Shown one piece after another: positions 52,040 to 60,379 of a stretch of DNA of 64,000 nucleotides. The position numbers and the translations under genes are program-made. Origin of the DNA: Chthonomonas calidirosea (GTDB lineage Bacteria; Armatimonadota; Fimbriimonadia; Fimbriimonadales; Fimbriimonadaceae); contig CAMCWC010000002.1 of assembly GCA_945882415.1 (NCBI GenBank), forward strand, positions 62,001 to 126,000, read 5' to 3'. The notes below the pieces were generated by a model. It worked only from the letters and a program-made list of their open reading frames with translations, did no database searches and was not told where the DNA came from. Within the stretch, counting starts at the first letter, position 1. Every line of letters begins with the position of its first letter.

Positions 52040-52059
52040 ATAGTTGTTATGTCAACTAT
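52040..52059. promoter_or_regulatory. Palindrome in the speE-yceI divergent promoter region
   Basis: ATAGTTG and CAACTAT form a 7-bp perfect inverted repeat spaced by six bases. The left arm overlaps a TATAGT that could be the yceI -10, so it is a candidate operator. It begins three bases from the speE start codon. Confidence 0.4.
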
Positions 52060-52102
52060 CTCAGGCATGTCCAGCGCGACGTGACCCTGGGGGAGAGAGA
52101 AT

Positions 52103-52705
52103 ATGAACAACCGACTAACCCTCGCCGCATCTTTGCTCGCATTGTCTGCTTTCGGCTTTGCTGCCGAAAAGACCTTCACCGTCGTTGGCGATCGACTCGA
52201 ATATCGAAACCTCGCAACCGTCGTGAGCGAATCCGAATTCGAAGCCTTTACCGGAAAGACCACCAAGGTCTCGGGCAGCCTGACCTTTGATATGGCCAAG
52301 AAGACCGGCAGCGGAACCATCATGGTCGACGTCGCCAGCATTCAAACCGGCATCCCAACTCGAGACGAGCACATGCGAAGCGCACAGTGGCTCGACGCGG
52401 AGAAGTTTCCATCCATCAAGTTCGAAACCAAGTCGGTCAAGTCGGCTGGTGGAGACAAGTACCGCGTAACCGGCAACCTGACCCTCCACGGCGTCACCAA
52501 GACCATCACTGTCAACGCGACCGTTAAGTACCGAGCCGCTAGCCCAGCCGTGAAAGCTGCCGGATTCGACGGCGACGTTGTGCAGATCGCAACGAAGTTC
52601 GACATTAAGCTCAGCGACTACGGCGTGACCATTCCTGCACCTGCGCAGGGCAAGGTCTCGAACGAAGTCACGCTGGGTATCAGCGCCTATGCAACGGCCA
52701 AGTAA
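52103..52705 (+). CDS. YceI-family periplasmic lipid-binding protein
   Basis: 200 residues with a signal peptide (cut near GFAAEK) and the YceI beta-barrel: EFEAFTGKTTKVSGSLTFD, then RDEHMRSAQWLDAEKFPSI and VTGNLTLHGVTKTITV. The barrel binds polyisoprenoid-like amphiphiles; the role is often stress-linked. A strong GGGGGAGAG Shine-Dalgarno precedes the ATG, so it has a leader of about 50 bases. The next gene overlaps by 17 bases. Confidence 0.93.
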   Translation: MNNRLTLAASLLALSAFGFAAEKTFTVVGDRLEYRNLATVVSESEFEAFTGKTTKVSGSLTFDMAKKTGSGTIMVDVASIQTGIPTRDEHMRSAQWLDAEKFPSIKFETKSVKSAGGDKYRVTGNLTLHGVTKTITVNATVKYRAASPAVKAAGFDGDVVQIATKFDIKLSDYGVTIPAPAQGKVSNEVTLGISAYATAK

Positions 52706-53105
52706 GTTCCTGCGTCCGGTTGCCATCTTTCTGCTTGTCGTCGGGGCCCTCGGCCTCGGCGCAAGCATTCCGGTGATGAGCAGCTACGAAGGAAAGGCTG
52801 CCTTGGCTCAGCGGGTTGAGAAGGACACCGCAGGCGACCTCTTTGGCGATGCTTACCGCAACGTCGGCGAGCCGCAGGAGTACGTCATCGAAGATCAGAA
52901 GGCTTACATTGAGCCTGCCGAAGACGGCACGAAGCGCATCAGCGAGGACTACCTGAAGGAAAAGGGAATCTATCCCACCCAACTTCGATCCATTCGAGCA
53001 GTAGTAAATTACGCCCGAATCAGCTTCGGAATTGCGTTTCTTCTCGGACTTGCCGTGTTTGCATTCGCCGCAAAACGGTCCATTCCGCCGCAAAGCGCCG
53101 CCTAG
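52689..53105 (+). CDS. Two-helix membrane protein of unknown function
   Basis: 138 residues: one transmembrane helix near each end (about residues 11-30 and 106-128) flanking an extracytoplasmic acidic domain (YVIEDQKAYIEPAEDG). I know no family. It overlaps yceI by 17 bases and ends just before a strong hairpin, so the two genes form a unit. Confidence 0.7.
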   Translation: MQRPSKFLRPVAIFLLVVGALGLGASIPVMSSYEGKAALAQRVEKDTAGDLFGDAYRNVGEPQEYVIEDQKAYIEPAEDGTKRISEDYLKEKGIYPTQLRSIRAVVNYARISFGIAFLLGLAVFAFAAKRSIPPQSAA

Positions 53106-53113
53106 AAACCCAG

Positions 53114-53147
53114 ATCGCGAACAATCGAAAAGATTGTTCGCGATTTT
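53114..53147 (+). terminator. Hairpin terminator after the yceI unit
   Basis: A 13-bp perfect stem (53114-53126 with 53132-53144) and a five-base loop are followed by TTT. The T-run is short but the stem is strong, and it lies nine bases after the stop codon. Confidence 0.7.
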
Positions 53148-53202
53148 CACTAGGACCCTTGACGTGAGCGCGAAAATACCGCCATAGTTTCAAAAAGATA
53201 CT

Positions 53203-54279
53203 ATGCAACTTTCCGAAACTGCACCGTTGTTCTCCACCGTTAAGCTTGGATCCATCGAGCTAAAGAATCGCCTTGTGATGGCTCCGATGACGCGAAGCCG
53301 TGCCGACGCGGACGGAATTCAAATTCCTCTTGCGGCCACCTACTACTCTCAACGTGCCGACGCCGGTCTCATCATCACCGAAGCGACCGCCGTCACCAAG
53401 CAGGGCTCGGGCTACCCGGTCATTCCAGGCATTTGGAACGATGCGCAAGTTGAAGCCTGGAAGCCAGTTGCCGATGCCATTCACGCCAAGGGTGGGCTGG
53501 CCTTCCTCCAGATCTTCCACACCGGTCGTATCGCCCATAGCACCCTCGTAGGCGAGACTCCCGTCGCCCCAAGCGCCATCGCCCCAAATGGCGAAACGAT
53601 GACCGCTACGTTCGCTCAGGAATCCTTCGAGCTTCCACGAGCCCTTTCCACCGAGGAGATTCCTGGAATTGCCGCTGCTTTCGGCGTTGCCGCCAAGAAC
53701 GCCATCGCCGCCGGTTTTGACGGCGTCGAAATCCATGGCGCCAACGGTTACCTCATCGACCAATTTCTGCGAGACGGGTCGAACCAGCGAACGGACGCCT
53801 ACGGAGAAGATCGCACCTTATTCCTTAAGCAGGTTCTGGACTCGGTCATCGGCGCAATCGGCGCCGAAAAAGTTGGCGTTCGGCTTTCCCCTTGGACTCC
53901 GTTTAACTCGATGACCGACTCGGACCTGGAAGCAACGTTCCGCAAAGCCGCTACAGCCCTTGCAGGCCGCCGCCTTGCGTATCTCCATATCCTAAACGGC
54001 GGCAATGACAACCGACCTGCGGCCGAGAGTTTCTCACTTGAGCTCGCCGAAATTGCCGGCCTCCCGCTGATCATAAATGGCGGCTACGACGGAGCAGCGG
54101 CAAACGCCGCCATCGAGAAGGGCATTGCGGCTGTCGCCTTCGGCATCCCGTTCCTCGCCAACCCTGACCTAGTCAAGCGCATCGAAAAAGGCGCCGAGCT
54201 AAACGCACCCGACTTCGCCACGTTCTACGTCGGCGGAGAAAAAGGCTACACCGACTACCCCGAACTGGCAACGGCCTGA
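53203..54279 (+). CDS. Old yellow enzyme-family alkene reductase
   Basis: 358 residues of the FMN-dependent NemA/OYE family: LKNRLVMAPMTRSRAD at the start, LQIFHTGRIAH and GFDGVEIHGANGYLIDQFL at the FMN/substrate site, and NQRTDAYGED near residue 190. It reduces activated C=C bonds (enals, nitro compounds) with NADPH. It stands alone and is insulated by hairpins on both sides. Confidence 0.92.
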   Translation: MQLSETAPLFSTVKLGSIELKNRLVMAPMTRSRADADGIQIPLAATYYSQRADAGLIITEATAVTKQGSGYPVIPGIWNDAQVEAWKPVADAIHAKGGLAFLQIFHTGRIAHSTLVGETPVAPSAIAPNGETMTATFAQESFELPRALSTEEIPGIAAAFGVAAKNAIAAGFDGVEIHGANGYLIDQFLRDGSNQRTDAYGEDRTLFLKQVLDSVIGAIGAEKVGVRLSPWTPFNSMTDSDLEATFRKAATALAGRRLAYLHILNGGNDNRPAAESFSLELAEIAGLPLIINGGYDGAAANAAIEKGIAAVAFGIPFLANPDLVKRIEKGAELNAPDFATFYVGGEKGYTDYPELATA

Positions 54280-54288
54280 CCGAACAAC

Positions 54289-54313
54289 GGCCGACTGGGC
54301 GCACCAGTCGGCC
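54289..54313. terminator. Bidirectional hairpin between convergent genes
   Basis: GGCCGACTGG and its exact reverse complement are separated by five bases, ten bases after the alkene reductase stop and three before the DUF2971 stop. There is no real T-run on either strand, so the terminator reading rests on position. Confidence 0.55.
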
Positions 54314-54316
54314 AGA

Positions 54317-55168
54317 TCACTCTGGATCGTAAGGAACCGAACTAGGCATCAGCAGCGCCGACTCTTGCCGTGCCGCATTTAGCAGCCTCCGAATTGGCTG
54401 AACCACATGATGGTTCTCGAACTCAGTTGCCGTCAGGGTGGACAATTGCCAAGCCGGACCGATGAGTATCTGGCGGACTGAGAGAGGATGGTCAGTGAGC
54501 AATTCTACGTACTGGGTGATACGGTCACCAACTGCACGGTACTGAACTGTTGACACATCCGGAAACACAATGACTCGATACTCATTATCCTGCTGAAAGC
54601 CCGGATGCTTAATGAAGCTGGCGGCGGCAGAAAGATATTGCTGAATGAGTAACGGATCGTCTAACTCGGCAATACCTTCAACTACGGACTTCGCAAACCG
54701 ATCTTGGTCGACGGGCTCATAAATTACGCAACCAGAAATCGCGTTTATGCTGTGGAGACTACTTACGTCAGTCTGGATCGAGCAGCCATAACCGTTTTTT
54801 CCGTACCCGCGCCACTGCCCTAACTCGTCAGGACTGCCACTAAAACTCATTTGAAAAGGGTCAGATCGTTGGTCACCGTTTGACGTCGATAATTCTTGCA
54901 AAATGCCTTTCACTGCGGTCGAAACCCCGACGCCAGTTGCAGCCCTTGAGAGCGTAGCAAGTCCCAAGCGCAGCTCCTGCCGGTCATTCAAAAACTGAAT
55001 TGGCGAGGCAAATGCCGACGTCCATCCTTCCCGGGCACCATTCGAATCGAGAACGGGCTTTAGAAAGTGAACGAGCGTATTGATGCTTGTGTAATGTGCA
55101 ACGAACGGAGTCCCGGGAGCAACGAGATTTCGTTCGATGAGCGAGCGATCAAACAAATTACTTCTCAT
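54317..55168 (-). CDS. DUF2971 family protein
   Basis: 283 residues. The start HYTSINTLVHFL and the later PIQFLNDRQEL and MSFSGSPDELGQWRGYG fit the DUF2971 pattern (YTS near the start, NDPxE-like turn, then FS.. D.L.QWRGYG). The function is not established; such genes often occur in accessory and defence-rich regions. Its start overlaps the small gene upstream by 11 bases. Confidence 0.72.
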   Translation of the reverse strand: MRSNLFDRSLIERNLVAPGTPFVAHYTSINTLVHFLKPVLDSNGAREGWTSAFASPIQFLNDRQELRLGLATLSRAATGVGVSTAVKGILQELSTSNGDQRSDPFQMSFSGSPDELGQWRGYGKNGYGCSIQTDVSSLHSINAISGCVIYEPVDQDRFAKSVVEGIAELDDPLLIQQYLSAAASFIKHPGFQQDNEYRVIVFPDVSTVQYRAVGDRITQYVELLTDHPLSVRQILIGPAWQLSTLTATEFENHHVVQPIRRLLNAARQESALLMPSSVPYDPE

Positions 55169-55388
55169 TTAGCGCAAGCGCAATAATGATTCCGACGTTG
55201 TGCGCTTCGTAGCCCATGGCGTTTCTGACCTTGTCGCGGAAGTCTCGCTGCCGGTCCGAGATTGGCATGTTAGCAAATCCACCCCAACGGATCACGCCGC
55301 CAATGCGATCTCCCTTGTCCGAGATGTCAATAACGACACCCGGATAGACACTCGCAATGCGTTCCTTAACTTGCTCGACCGTAACCAT
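55158..55388 (-). CDS. Small protein paired with the DUF2971 gene
   Basis: 76 residues: VEQVKERIASVYPGVVIDI, then IGGVIRWGGFANMPISDRQ. No family is recognised. It is cytoplasmic and overlaps the DUF2971 gene by 11 bases, so the two are very likely translated together. A partner or antidote role is possible but unsupported. Confidence 0.6.
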   Translation of the reverse strand: MVTVEQVKERIASVYPGVVIDISDKGDRIGGVIRWGGFANMPISDRQRDFRDKVRNAMGYEAHNVGIIIALALNEK

Positions 55389-55473
55389 TGACTGTTAGAC
55401 ATCATTTTACGATCAATCGCGAAGGAAACCAAGTATTTTTGACCCACCGCAGACTAGCCCCAACGGCAGAGCG

Positions 55474-55479
55474 TAGACT
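55474..55479 (+). promoter_or_regulatory. -10 element, leaderless promoter of the SDR gene
   Basis: TAGACT is followed by exactly six bases and the ATG at 55486. Confidence 0.55.
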
Positions 55480-55485
55480 CAACCC

Positions 55486-56301
55486 ATGAAGACATGGTTC
55501 ATCACCGGGGCATCAACGGGCTTCGGCCGAGTCCTCGCCGAGCAGCTCATCGAATCGGGTGCGAAAGTCGTCGCCACCGCCCGAAAGCCAGAAGTTCTGG
55601 CCGAGTTCAAAGACAAAGCCCTTATCCTCCCACTTGACGTCACTCAAGAAGGCGATGTCTCAAGCGCCGTACAAGCCGCAGTCCAAGAATTCGGCGGCAT
55701 CGACGTCCTCGTTAACAACGCTGGATTCGGCATCGGCGGAGCGATTGAAGAAATCTCCGACGCCGACTTCCACGAGCAGTACGACACCAACGTCCTCGGC
55801 CAAATTCGTGTCCTTCGCCACGTTGTCCCCGTGATGCGAGCCCAGAACTCCGGCACGATCCTCAACATTACAAGCGTCGTCGGACACCGATCCCCGGCCG
55901 GTCTCGGTCTGTACGCTAGCAGCAAGTACGCCTTCGAAGGCATCACCGAGTCTCTCCGCAGCGAACTGAAGCCTTTCGGCATCAACGTCATCGCCGTCGC
56001 TCCGGGAGCCTTCCGAACCGACTTCGGTGGCCGCTCCTTCAAACGCGTCGCAAACATCATCCCCGGCTACGAAGCCACCGCCGAAGGCACCCTCGAGTGG
56101 ATCAAAACCAACGCCCCAATCATGGACGGCAACCCGGTTAAGGCGGCCAAGATCATGATTCAAATGGCCGAAATGGAGAACCCACCTCAGTTCTTCCCAC
56201 TCGGAAAAGACTCCGTCGCCGGCATTCTCGACAAGCTTGACCGCGTCCGCGCCGACATCGAGCAAATCCGCGCCCTCGCTGAATCCACCGACTTCGACTG
56301 A
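55486..56301 (+). CDS. Short-chain dehydrogenase/reductase
   Basis: 271 residues of the classical SDR family. The cofactor motif TGASTGFG is at residues 7-14, NNAG is in VLVNNAGFGIGG, the catalytic Ser lies in NITSVVGHR, and YASSKYAFEG gives the catalytic Tyr and Lys. ATARKPE after strand 2 suggests NADP preference. The substrate is unknown. Confidence 0.92.
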   Translation: MKTWFITGASTGFGRVLAEQLIESGAKVVATARKPEVLAEFKDKALILPLDVTQEGDVSSAVQAAVQEFGGIDVLVNNAGFGIGGAIEEISDADFHEQYDTNVLGQIRVLRHVVPVMRAQNSGTILNITSVVGHRSPAGLGLYASSKYAFEGITESLRSELKPFGINVIAVAPGAFRTDFGGRSFKRVANIIPGYEATAEGTLEWIKTNAPIMDGNPVKAAKIMIQMAEMENPPQFFPLGKDSVAGILDKLDRVRADIEQIRALAESTDFD

Positions 56302-56306
56302 GCCCC

Positions 56307-58307
56307 TCAGTAAGGAAGCTTCGCCACGGCCTTGCCGATCAATGCAATTGAGATTGACAGCAGGGCCACCAGGCCCGTCCCGCAGAAGAAACCCGCAAGC
56401 AGAACCGGCGCGTACCGCGACCAGGTCTCCGCGCCGAACCGCTTGGCCAAAAACTTCTTCCCGTACCAAGCGCCCAAAAGCTGCGGCAACGTGTTCGCCG
56501 GATATAACCCAAGCCCGCCGGCAAACCCATAAAACGCCAGCAACGGGATCTTTAAGAACTGGCAAGCCATGAACGCTGCAACACCAAAAATCGTCCCGCC
56601 CGCGATGTACATCGGCTTAATCGCGTTCATGAAGTGATTCCCCGTTCCGTCACCGCGCGGAACGTTTGTTTGCTGAATCACTGCCGCCAGCTGAGCCTGA
56701 ATCGGCCAGAACTGCTGAGCGTACGGGAACGCCGCGTTTGGCAAGGCATTGCTGTTCCAGAAGAAGCCCCAGAACACGAAGCTACTCACCATAAAGAGCG
56801 GGAACATGACCGCCTCCGCCTTCAGGATGCTGCTCATCTTGGTCCCCGTCAGCTCAACCTCGCGGAACCGCTGCGCTACCCAACCATGGTCCACCAAGGG
56901 CACCGGGGCGTACCAAATATCCACTTGCTGATAGCCCGAGGCCACAATGCTCCCCTCCTTCAGATAAGGGAATGAAACGCCGCGGCCCGTAAGGCCAATC
57001 ATTCGCGCCGAGATATAGGAGTTGAACGGACTCCAAACCAAACCGAAGAACACGAGAATCCAGATCGGGAAGTTCGGCACCAAGACTTTGCAAAGGACAA
57101 TCTGCACTAGGGTCGATACCGCCCACGCCGCAAGCGCCGTCCAAACCGGAACGTCGCCGCGACCCGCCGGCGGAGCCAGACTAAACCGCGATTCCGCCCG
57201 ATGCTTGCGCGCCGTCCGAACCGCACCGGCGATCAAATAAATGCCAATCAGCGCGATCGCGAAGTTGATCCCGATTCCCACCGAAAGCCAAAAGTCCATG
57301 TCCACCGACAACTTGGTGGTCAAGGCATCAGACCCGCGGCGATAGCTCGGCAACATCCCCATCTTATGAAGGATCGGATTGGCCAGAATCATCCCGATCA
57401 CGCTCGCCACCGCCGCCCCGGCGACAATTTCAAACGGCAAAACGAACCCAACCAACAGATTCCCGAGGCTAAAGCTAATCCCCACAATCGCGGCGGGAGC
57501 AAAGTTCTCAACGCTCGTCGTAAAGTCCGCAAACGGTATCGGGAAAAGTGTAATGCTTTCGCCCAGCAACGTTCCGCTCAGCACCGGAATGCCGATGTAG
57601 AGCACGCCAAATAGCAGCCCAACCACCGTGCCCGTGCTGAAAATTCCCCAGCGCCAACTCTCTGTCCCGGCCTCCGAAAGCGCCGTCGCGCCGCTTGCGG
57701 CGACTGGTGCATAAGGGAATGGCAACTTCTCCACGTCGCTGGTCAAGCGGAAGAGCGCATAGCCCATTCCCATCCAGCTCAAGCGTCCGCAAAGCTCACT
57801 GACGACGAGCAAAGCAATCGGCTTAAACCAATCGGGATGCCACAGCTCGCGGCGAACCACAGCTGGACTCGTGATCGCAGGAGTAGCCCAGTCCGGAATC
57901 TGCCCCTGAATTGGGGCGGCGGCCGGACTGTTACTAAAATACGCGTTCCAAATCAGCTGAGAAAACGGCCCGCCCGCAAGCCCACGCTCGACGCTGACCA
58001 CCGCCGTAAGCGAAGCCGCGATGTAGAACAGGATATAGATTTCCTGCTTGCGAAGGGGAGAATAAGATCGTCGAGCAACCTCGGCGAAGAGCACAATCGT
58101 GACCCATTCCGCGGCGTCTCCAATGCCTTGCCCGGCAACCAAGCCCAGGTACATCCCGCCCGGCAACATGAACAGCGCGATGAAAATCGCACCCAGAAGC
58201 GTCTTGAGCGTGAAGCCTTCCTCGAACTGTGGCTCGGCCTTGCGGGTCTCTTCTGCCGTAGCTTCCGAGGCCTCATCGGGCGGCAATTGGACATCGTTGT
58301 CTGCCAT
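56307..58307 (-). CDS. Polytopic membrane protein, OPT-like transporter
   Basis: 666 residues with roughly 13-15 hydrophobic helices after a 35-residue acidic N-terminal tail. Size and helix pattern, with paired Gly-rich helices (GGMYLGLVAGQGIGDAAEW, later GYALFRLTSD), resemble the oligopeptide/metal transporter superfamily, though I cannot match its signature with certainty. It is divergent from the MATE exporter gene with a 66-base gap. Confidence 0.65.
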   Translation of the reverse strand: MADNDVQLPPDEASEATAEETRKAEPQFEEGFTLKTLLGAIFIALFMLPGGMYLGLVAGQGIGDAAEWVTIVLFAEVARRSYSPLRKQEIYILFYIAASLTAVVSVERGLAGGPFSQLIWNAYFSNSPAAAPIQGQIPDWATPAITSPAVVRRELWHPDWFKPIALLVVSELCGRLSWMGMGYALFRLTSDVEKLPFPYAPVAASGATALSEAGTESWRWGIFSTGTVVGLLFGVLYIGIPVLSGTLLGESITLFPIPFADFTTSVENFAPAAIVGISFSLGNLLVGFVLPFEIVAGAAVASVIGMILANPILHKMGMLPSYRRGSDALTTKLSVDMDFWLSVGIGINFAIALIGIYLIAGAVRTARKHRAESRFSLAPPAGRGDVPVWTALAAWAVSTLVQIVLCKVLVPNFPIWILVFFGLVWSPFNSYISARMIGLTGRGVSFPYLKEGSIVASGYQQVDIWYAPVPLVDHGWVAQRFREVELTGTKMSSILKAEAVMFPLFMVSSFVFWGFFWNSNALPNAAFPYAQQFWPIQAQLAAVIQQTNVPRGDGTGNHFMNAIKPMYIAGGTIFGVAAFMACQFLKIPLLAFYGFAGGLGLYPANTLPQLLGAWYGKKFLAKRFGAETWSRYAPVLLAGFFCGTGLVALLSISIALIGKAVAKLPY

Positions 58308-58361
58308 CGACGGCCTATTATCACCTACTCCATCACCGTTGAGCAGACCCTATCCGGCTGG

Positions 58362-58367
58362 TACCCT
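58362..58367 (+). promoter_or_regulatory. -10 element, leaderless promoter of the MATE exporter
   Basis: TACCCT is followed by exactly six bases and the GTG at 58374. This decides the start in a frame that is open for another 500 bases upstream. Confidence 0.55.
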
Positions 58368-58373
58368 CAGAAA

Positions 58374-59813
58374 GTGAGCTTATTGGCCGAAAACGCAGAA
58401 AACTCGTCGGTCAAAAGCGATAGTTACACGAAAATCGTTTGGACCTTGGCATGGCCCGTTGTGGCCGTCAACAGTCTCCAAGTCGTCAACATCCTCTTCG
58501 ATCGCCTGTTCATCGGCTCGCTCCCGGCGTCTGCTTTAACCGGGCACGGAGGCGCTACCACGGTGATGTTCCTGATGTTCTCGCTGGCCGTCGCCCTTGG
58601 AACCGGAACCACCGCCATCGTTAGCCGCGCGTTCGGGGCTGGAACCCGTACCGAGTTCCGCCGCGCCAACCGCCAAGGCTTTCGGCTCTCCGTCGTCAGC
58701 GGCTTTCTCTTTGCCATCCTCACCTGGTTCGGCGCTGCGCCCGTCGCCGCCGCCGTGCTGCCCGCAACCGACCTCGATGCCCAACTTCAGATGGTGCGGT
58801 TCATCCAGACCTACTCCATCGGATTGCCTGCGATCTTCGTGATCCAGTGTTTAGCGGGTTCGCTGCGAGGCGTTGGCGACACAAAGAGCCCAATGGTCAT
58901 CACGAGTATGCAAATCGTGTTGCACCTGATCTTCAACTACCTGCTCATTTTCCCGCCGCGCCAGATGGGCTTCTTCACTTTGCCTGGCGCAAACATGGGC
59001 CTCTCCGGTGCGGGTCTCGCGCTCTCGCTTAGCGCCTGGGTTGCCGCGCTGGTCTACACGCCTTTCGTCGGAAGAACCCCACTCGGGCCGGTCTCAAAGT
59101 TTAAATTGCCAGATCACGACTGGGTCGTGCGCATCCTGAAGGTGGCCTTGCCTGCCTGCGTCATGTCGGTTTTGCGTGTGCTCTCGCTGACTGCCTTCAC
59201 CCTCGCGCTCAAGCAAGTCCCGGACGGCTCTACTGCCATCGCCGCCATGAGCATTGGCTTCGCCATCGAGAGCGTGATGTTCATGCCTAGCTTCGGCTTA
59301 TCGGTCGCGGCCGGTGCCCTTGTCGGGCAGAGCCTTGGCATGAAGGACCCCATCCGCGCCGAGAAGATTGGTTGGACCGCCGCGCACTGGGCCGGGGCCG
59401 TTACTCTCGCCCTTTGCGGTCCCATCTACTTCTTCTCCTTCCAAATTGCGGACCTCCTCGTCGATGGCAAGCTCGGCATTATCACCGAAGCCGCCGCCCT
59501 GCTCCGCTGGCTCTGCCTCACCGAGGTGTTCTTTGCCTACGCCATGGTCTTGCTCGGCGCAATGCAAGGCGCGGGAGACACCGTCCGCCCACTCTGGATT
59601 ACCGTCTTCGCGCTTTGGTTCTTGCGCGTGCCGCTAGCGTTCTTCCTAGCCCTTCCGGCTGGGTTCGTCATCCTTGGACCGATCGTTTCACCCTTCGGCG
59701 CTGGAATGGGTGCCGCCGGCGCCTGGATAGCGATGTCCTCCACCCAGCTCGTCCAAGGAGTCCTCTCCGCCATCGCGTGGCAGTTCGGAAAGTGGAAGAC
59801 CACGAAGGTTTAA
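58374..59813 (+). CDS. MATE family efflux transporter
   Basis: 479 residues, the normal MATE length, with 12 helices: LAWPVVAVNSLQVVNILFDR at the start, GTGTTAIVSRAFGAGTRTEF, then the mirrored VAAGALVGQSLGMKDP in the second half. It exports cationic or other compounds by Na+ or H+ antiport. The frame is open far upstream, but that part is antisense to the OPT-like gene; the GTG at 58374 has a -10 six bases before it. Confidence 0.9.
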   Translation: MSLLAENAENSSVKSDSYTKIVWTLAWPVVAVNSLQVVNILFDRLFIGSLPASALTGHGGATTVMFLMFSLAVALGTGTTAIVSRAFGAGTRTEFRRANRQGFRLSVVSGFLFAILTWFGAAPVAAAVLPATDLDAQLQMVRFIQTYSIGLPAIFVIQCLAGSLRGVGDTKSPMVITSMQIVLHLIFNYLLIFPPRQMGFFTLPGANMGLSGAGLALSLSAWVAALVYTPFVGRTPLGPVSKFKLPDHDWVVRILKVALPACVMSVLRVLSLTAFTLALKQVPDGSTAIAAMSIGFAIESVMFMPSFGLSVAAGALVGQSLGMKDPIRAEKIGWTAAHWAGAVTLALCGPIYFFSFQIADLLVDGKLGIITEAAALLRWLCLTEVFFAYAMVLLGAMQGAGDTVRPLWITVFALWFLRVPLAFFLALPAGFVILGPIVSPFGAGMGAAGAWIAMSSTQLVQGVLSAIAWQFGKWKTTKV

Positions 59814-60316
59814 CGCTGCGTAAAGGAATAGATGCGCCAGATCAAGGCGATTGAGCCGAGCAGAATCCCCGGCAAAGCCTTGTACTTATCGCCCTGCTTC
59901 CAAGAGCCCCAACCCTGCTGAATCGCTGTGATGCCCAAGAAGATGCCGCCGATGCCGATAAAGTAGCCAACGACGCAAGCGCCAAGGCCGCAAAGCAAGC
60001 TCCACCACCACAAGTTCGGATTGCCCGACGTGTCGGGCACATAAACCGGGTTATGCTGCCCGGTCTGCCACGGAGCCGAAGCTGTCGGCGCGGCGCCATA
60101 AGCCGGTCCACCACCGTACGTCGGGGCAGCCGGTGCGACCGGCAACCCAAGTTCCGGCACCTGCGAAGCCGGAATCTGCTCGTTCGTCAGCGCATCCTCC
60201 AACATCGTCTGGGGACCAACGCGGTTTTCCGCAATCCAAAGTTTCAGGGTCGCGATATCCGCCGGACCAAACTTGGTCCCATCGGTATGGATGACAAAAA
60301 ATGCGCGTGGATTCAT
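59810..60316 (-). CDS. GYF-domain membrane protein (paralogue of 38991-39521)
   Basis: 168 residues from MNPRAFFVIHTDGTKFGPAD: a GYF_2-like domain (1-55), an Ala/Pro/Gly/Tyr linker (60-100), and a C-terminal membrane part with two helices (WWSLLCGLGACVVGYFIG and ALPGILLGSIALIWRIY). The frame is open upstream, but the GYF domain sets the start. It overlaps the MATE gene end by four bases. Its function is unknown. Confidence 0.78.
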   Translation of the reverse strand: MNPRAFFVIHTDGTKFGPADIATLKLWIAENRVGPQTMLEDALTNEQIPASQVPELGLPVAPAAPTYGGGPAYGAAPTASAPWQTGQHNPVYVPDTSGNPNLWWWSLLCGLGACVVGYFIGIGGIFLGITAIQQGWGSWKQGDKYKALPGILLGSIALIWRIYSFTQR

Positions 60317-60379
60317 AGTCGCTCGGCAAACGCCACTGGCATTATCGCCTAAGGTTCTTCGGTAACATCCAAAAATCGC

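Noticed and set aside
57837-58373. Long N-terminal extension of the MATE exporter frame
   Set aside because: This part is antisense to the OPT-like gene. Normal MATE length and a -10 six bases before GTG 58374 place the start there.
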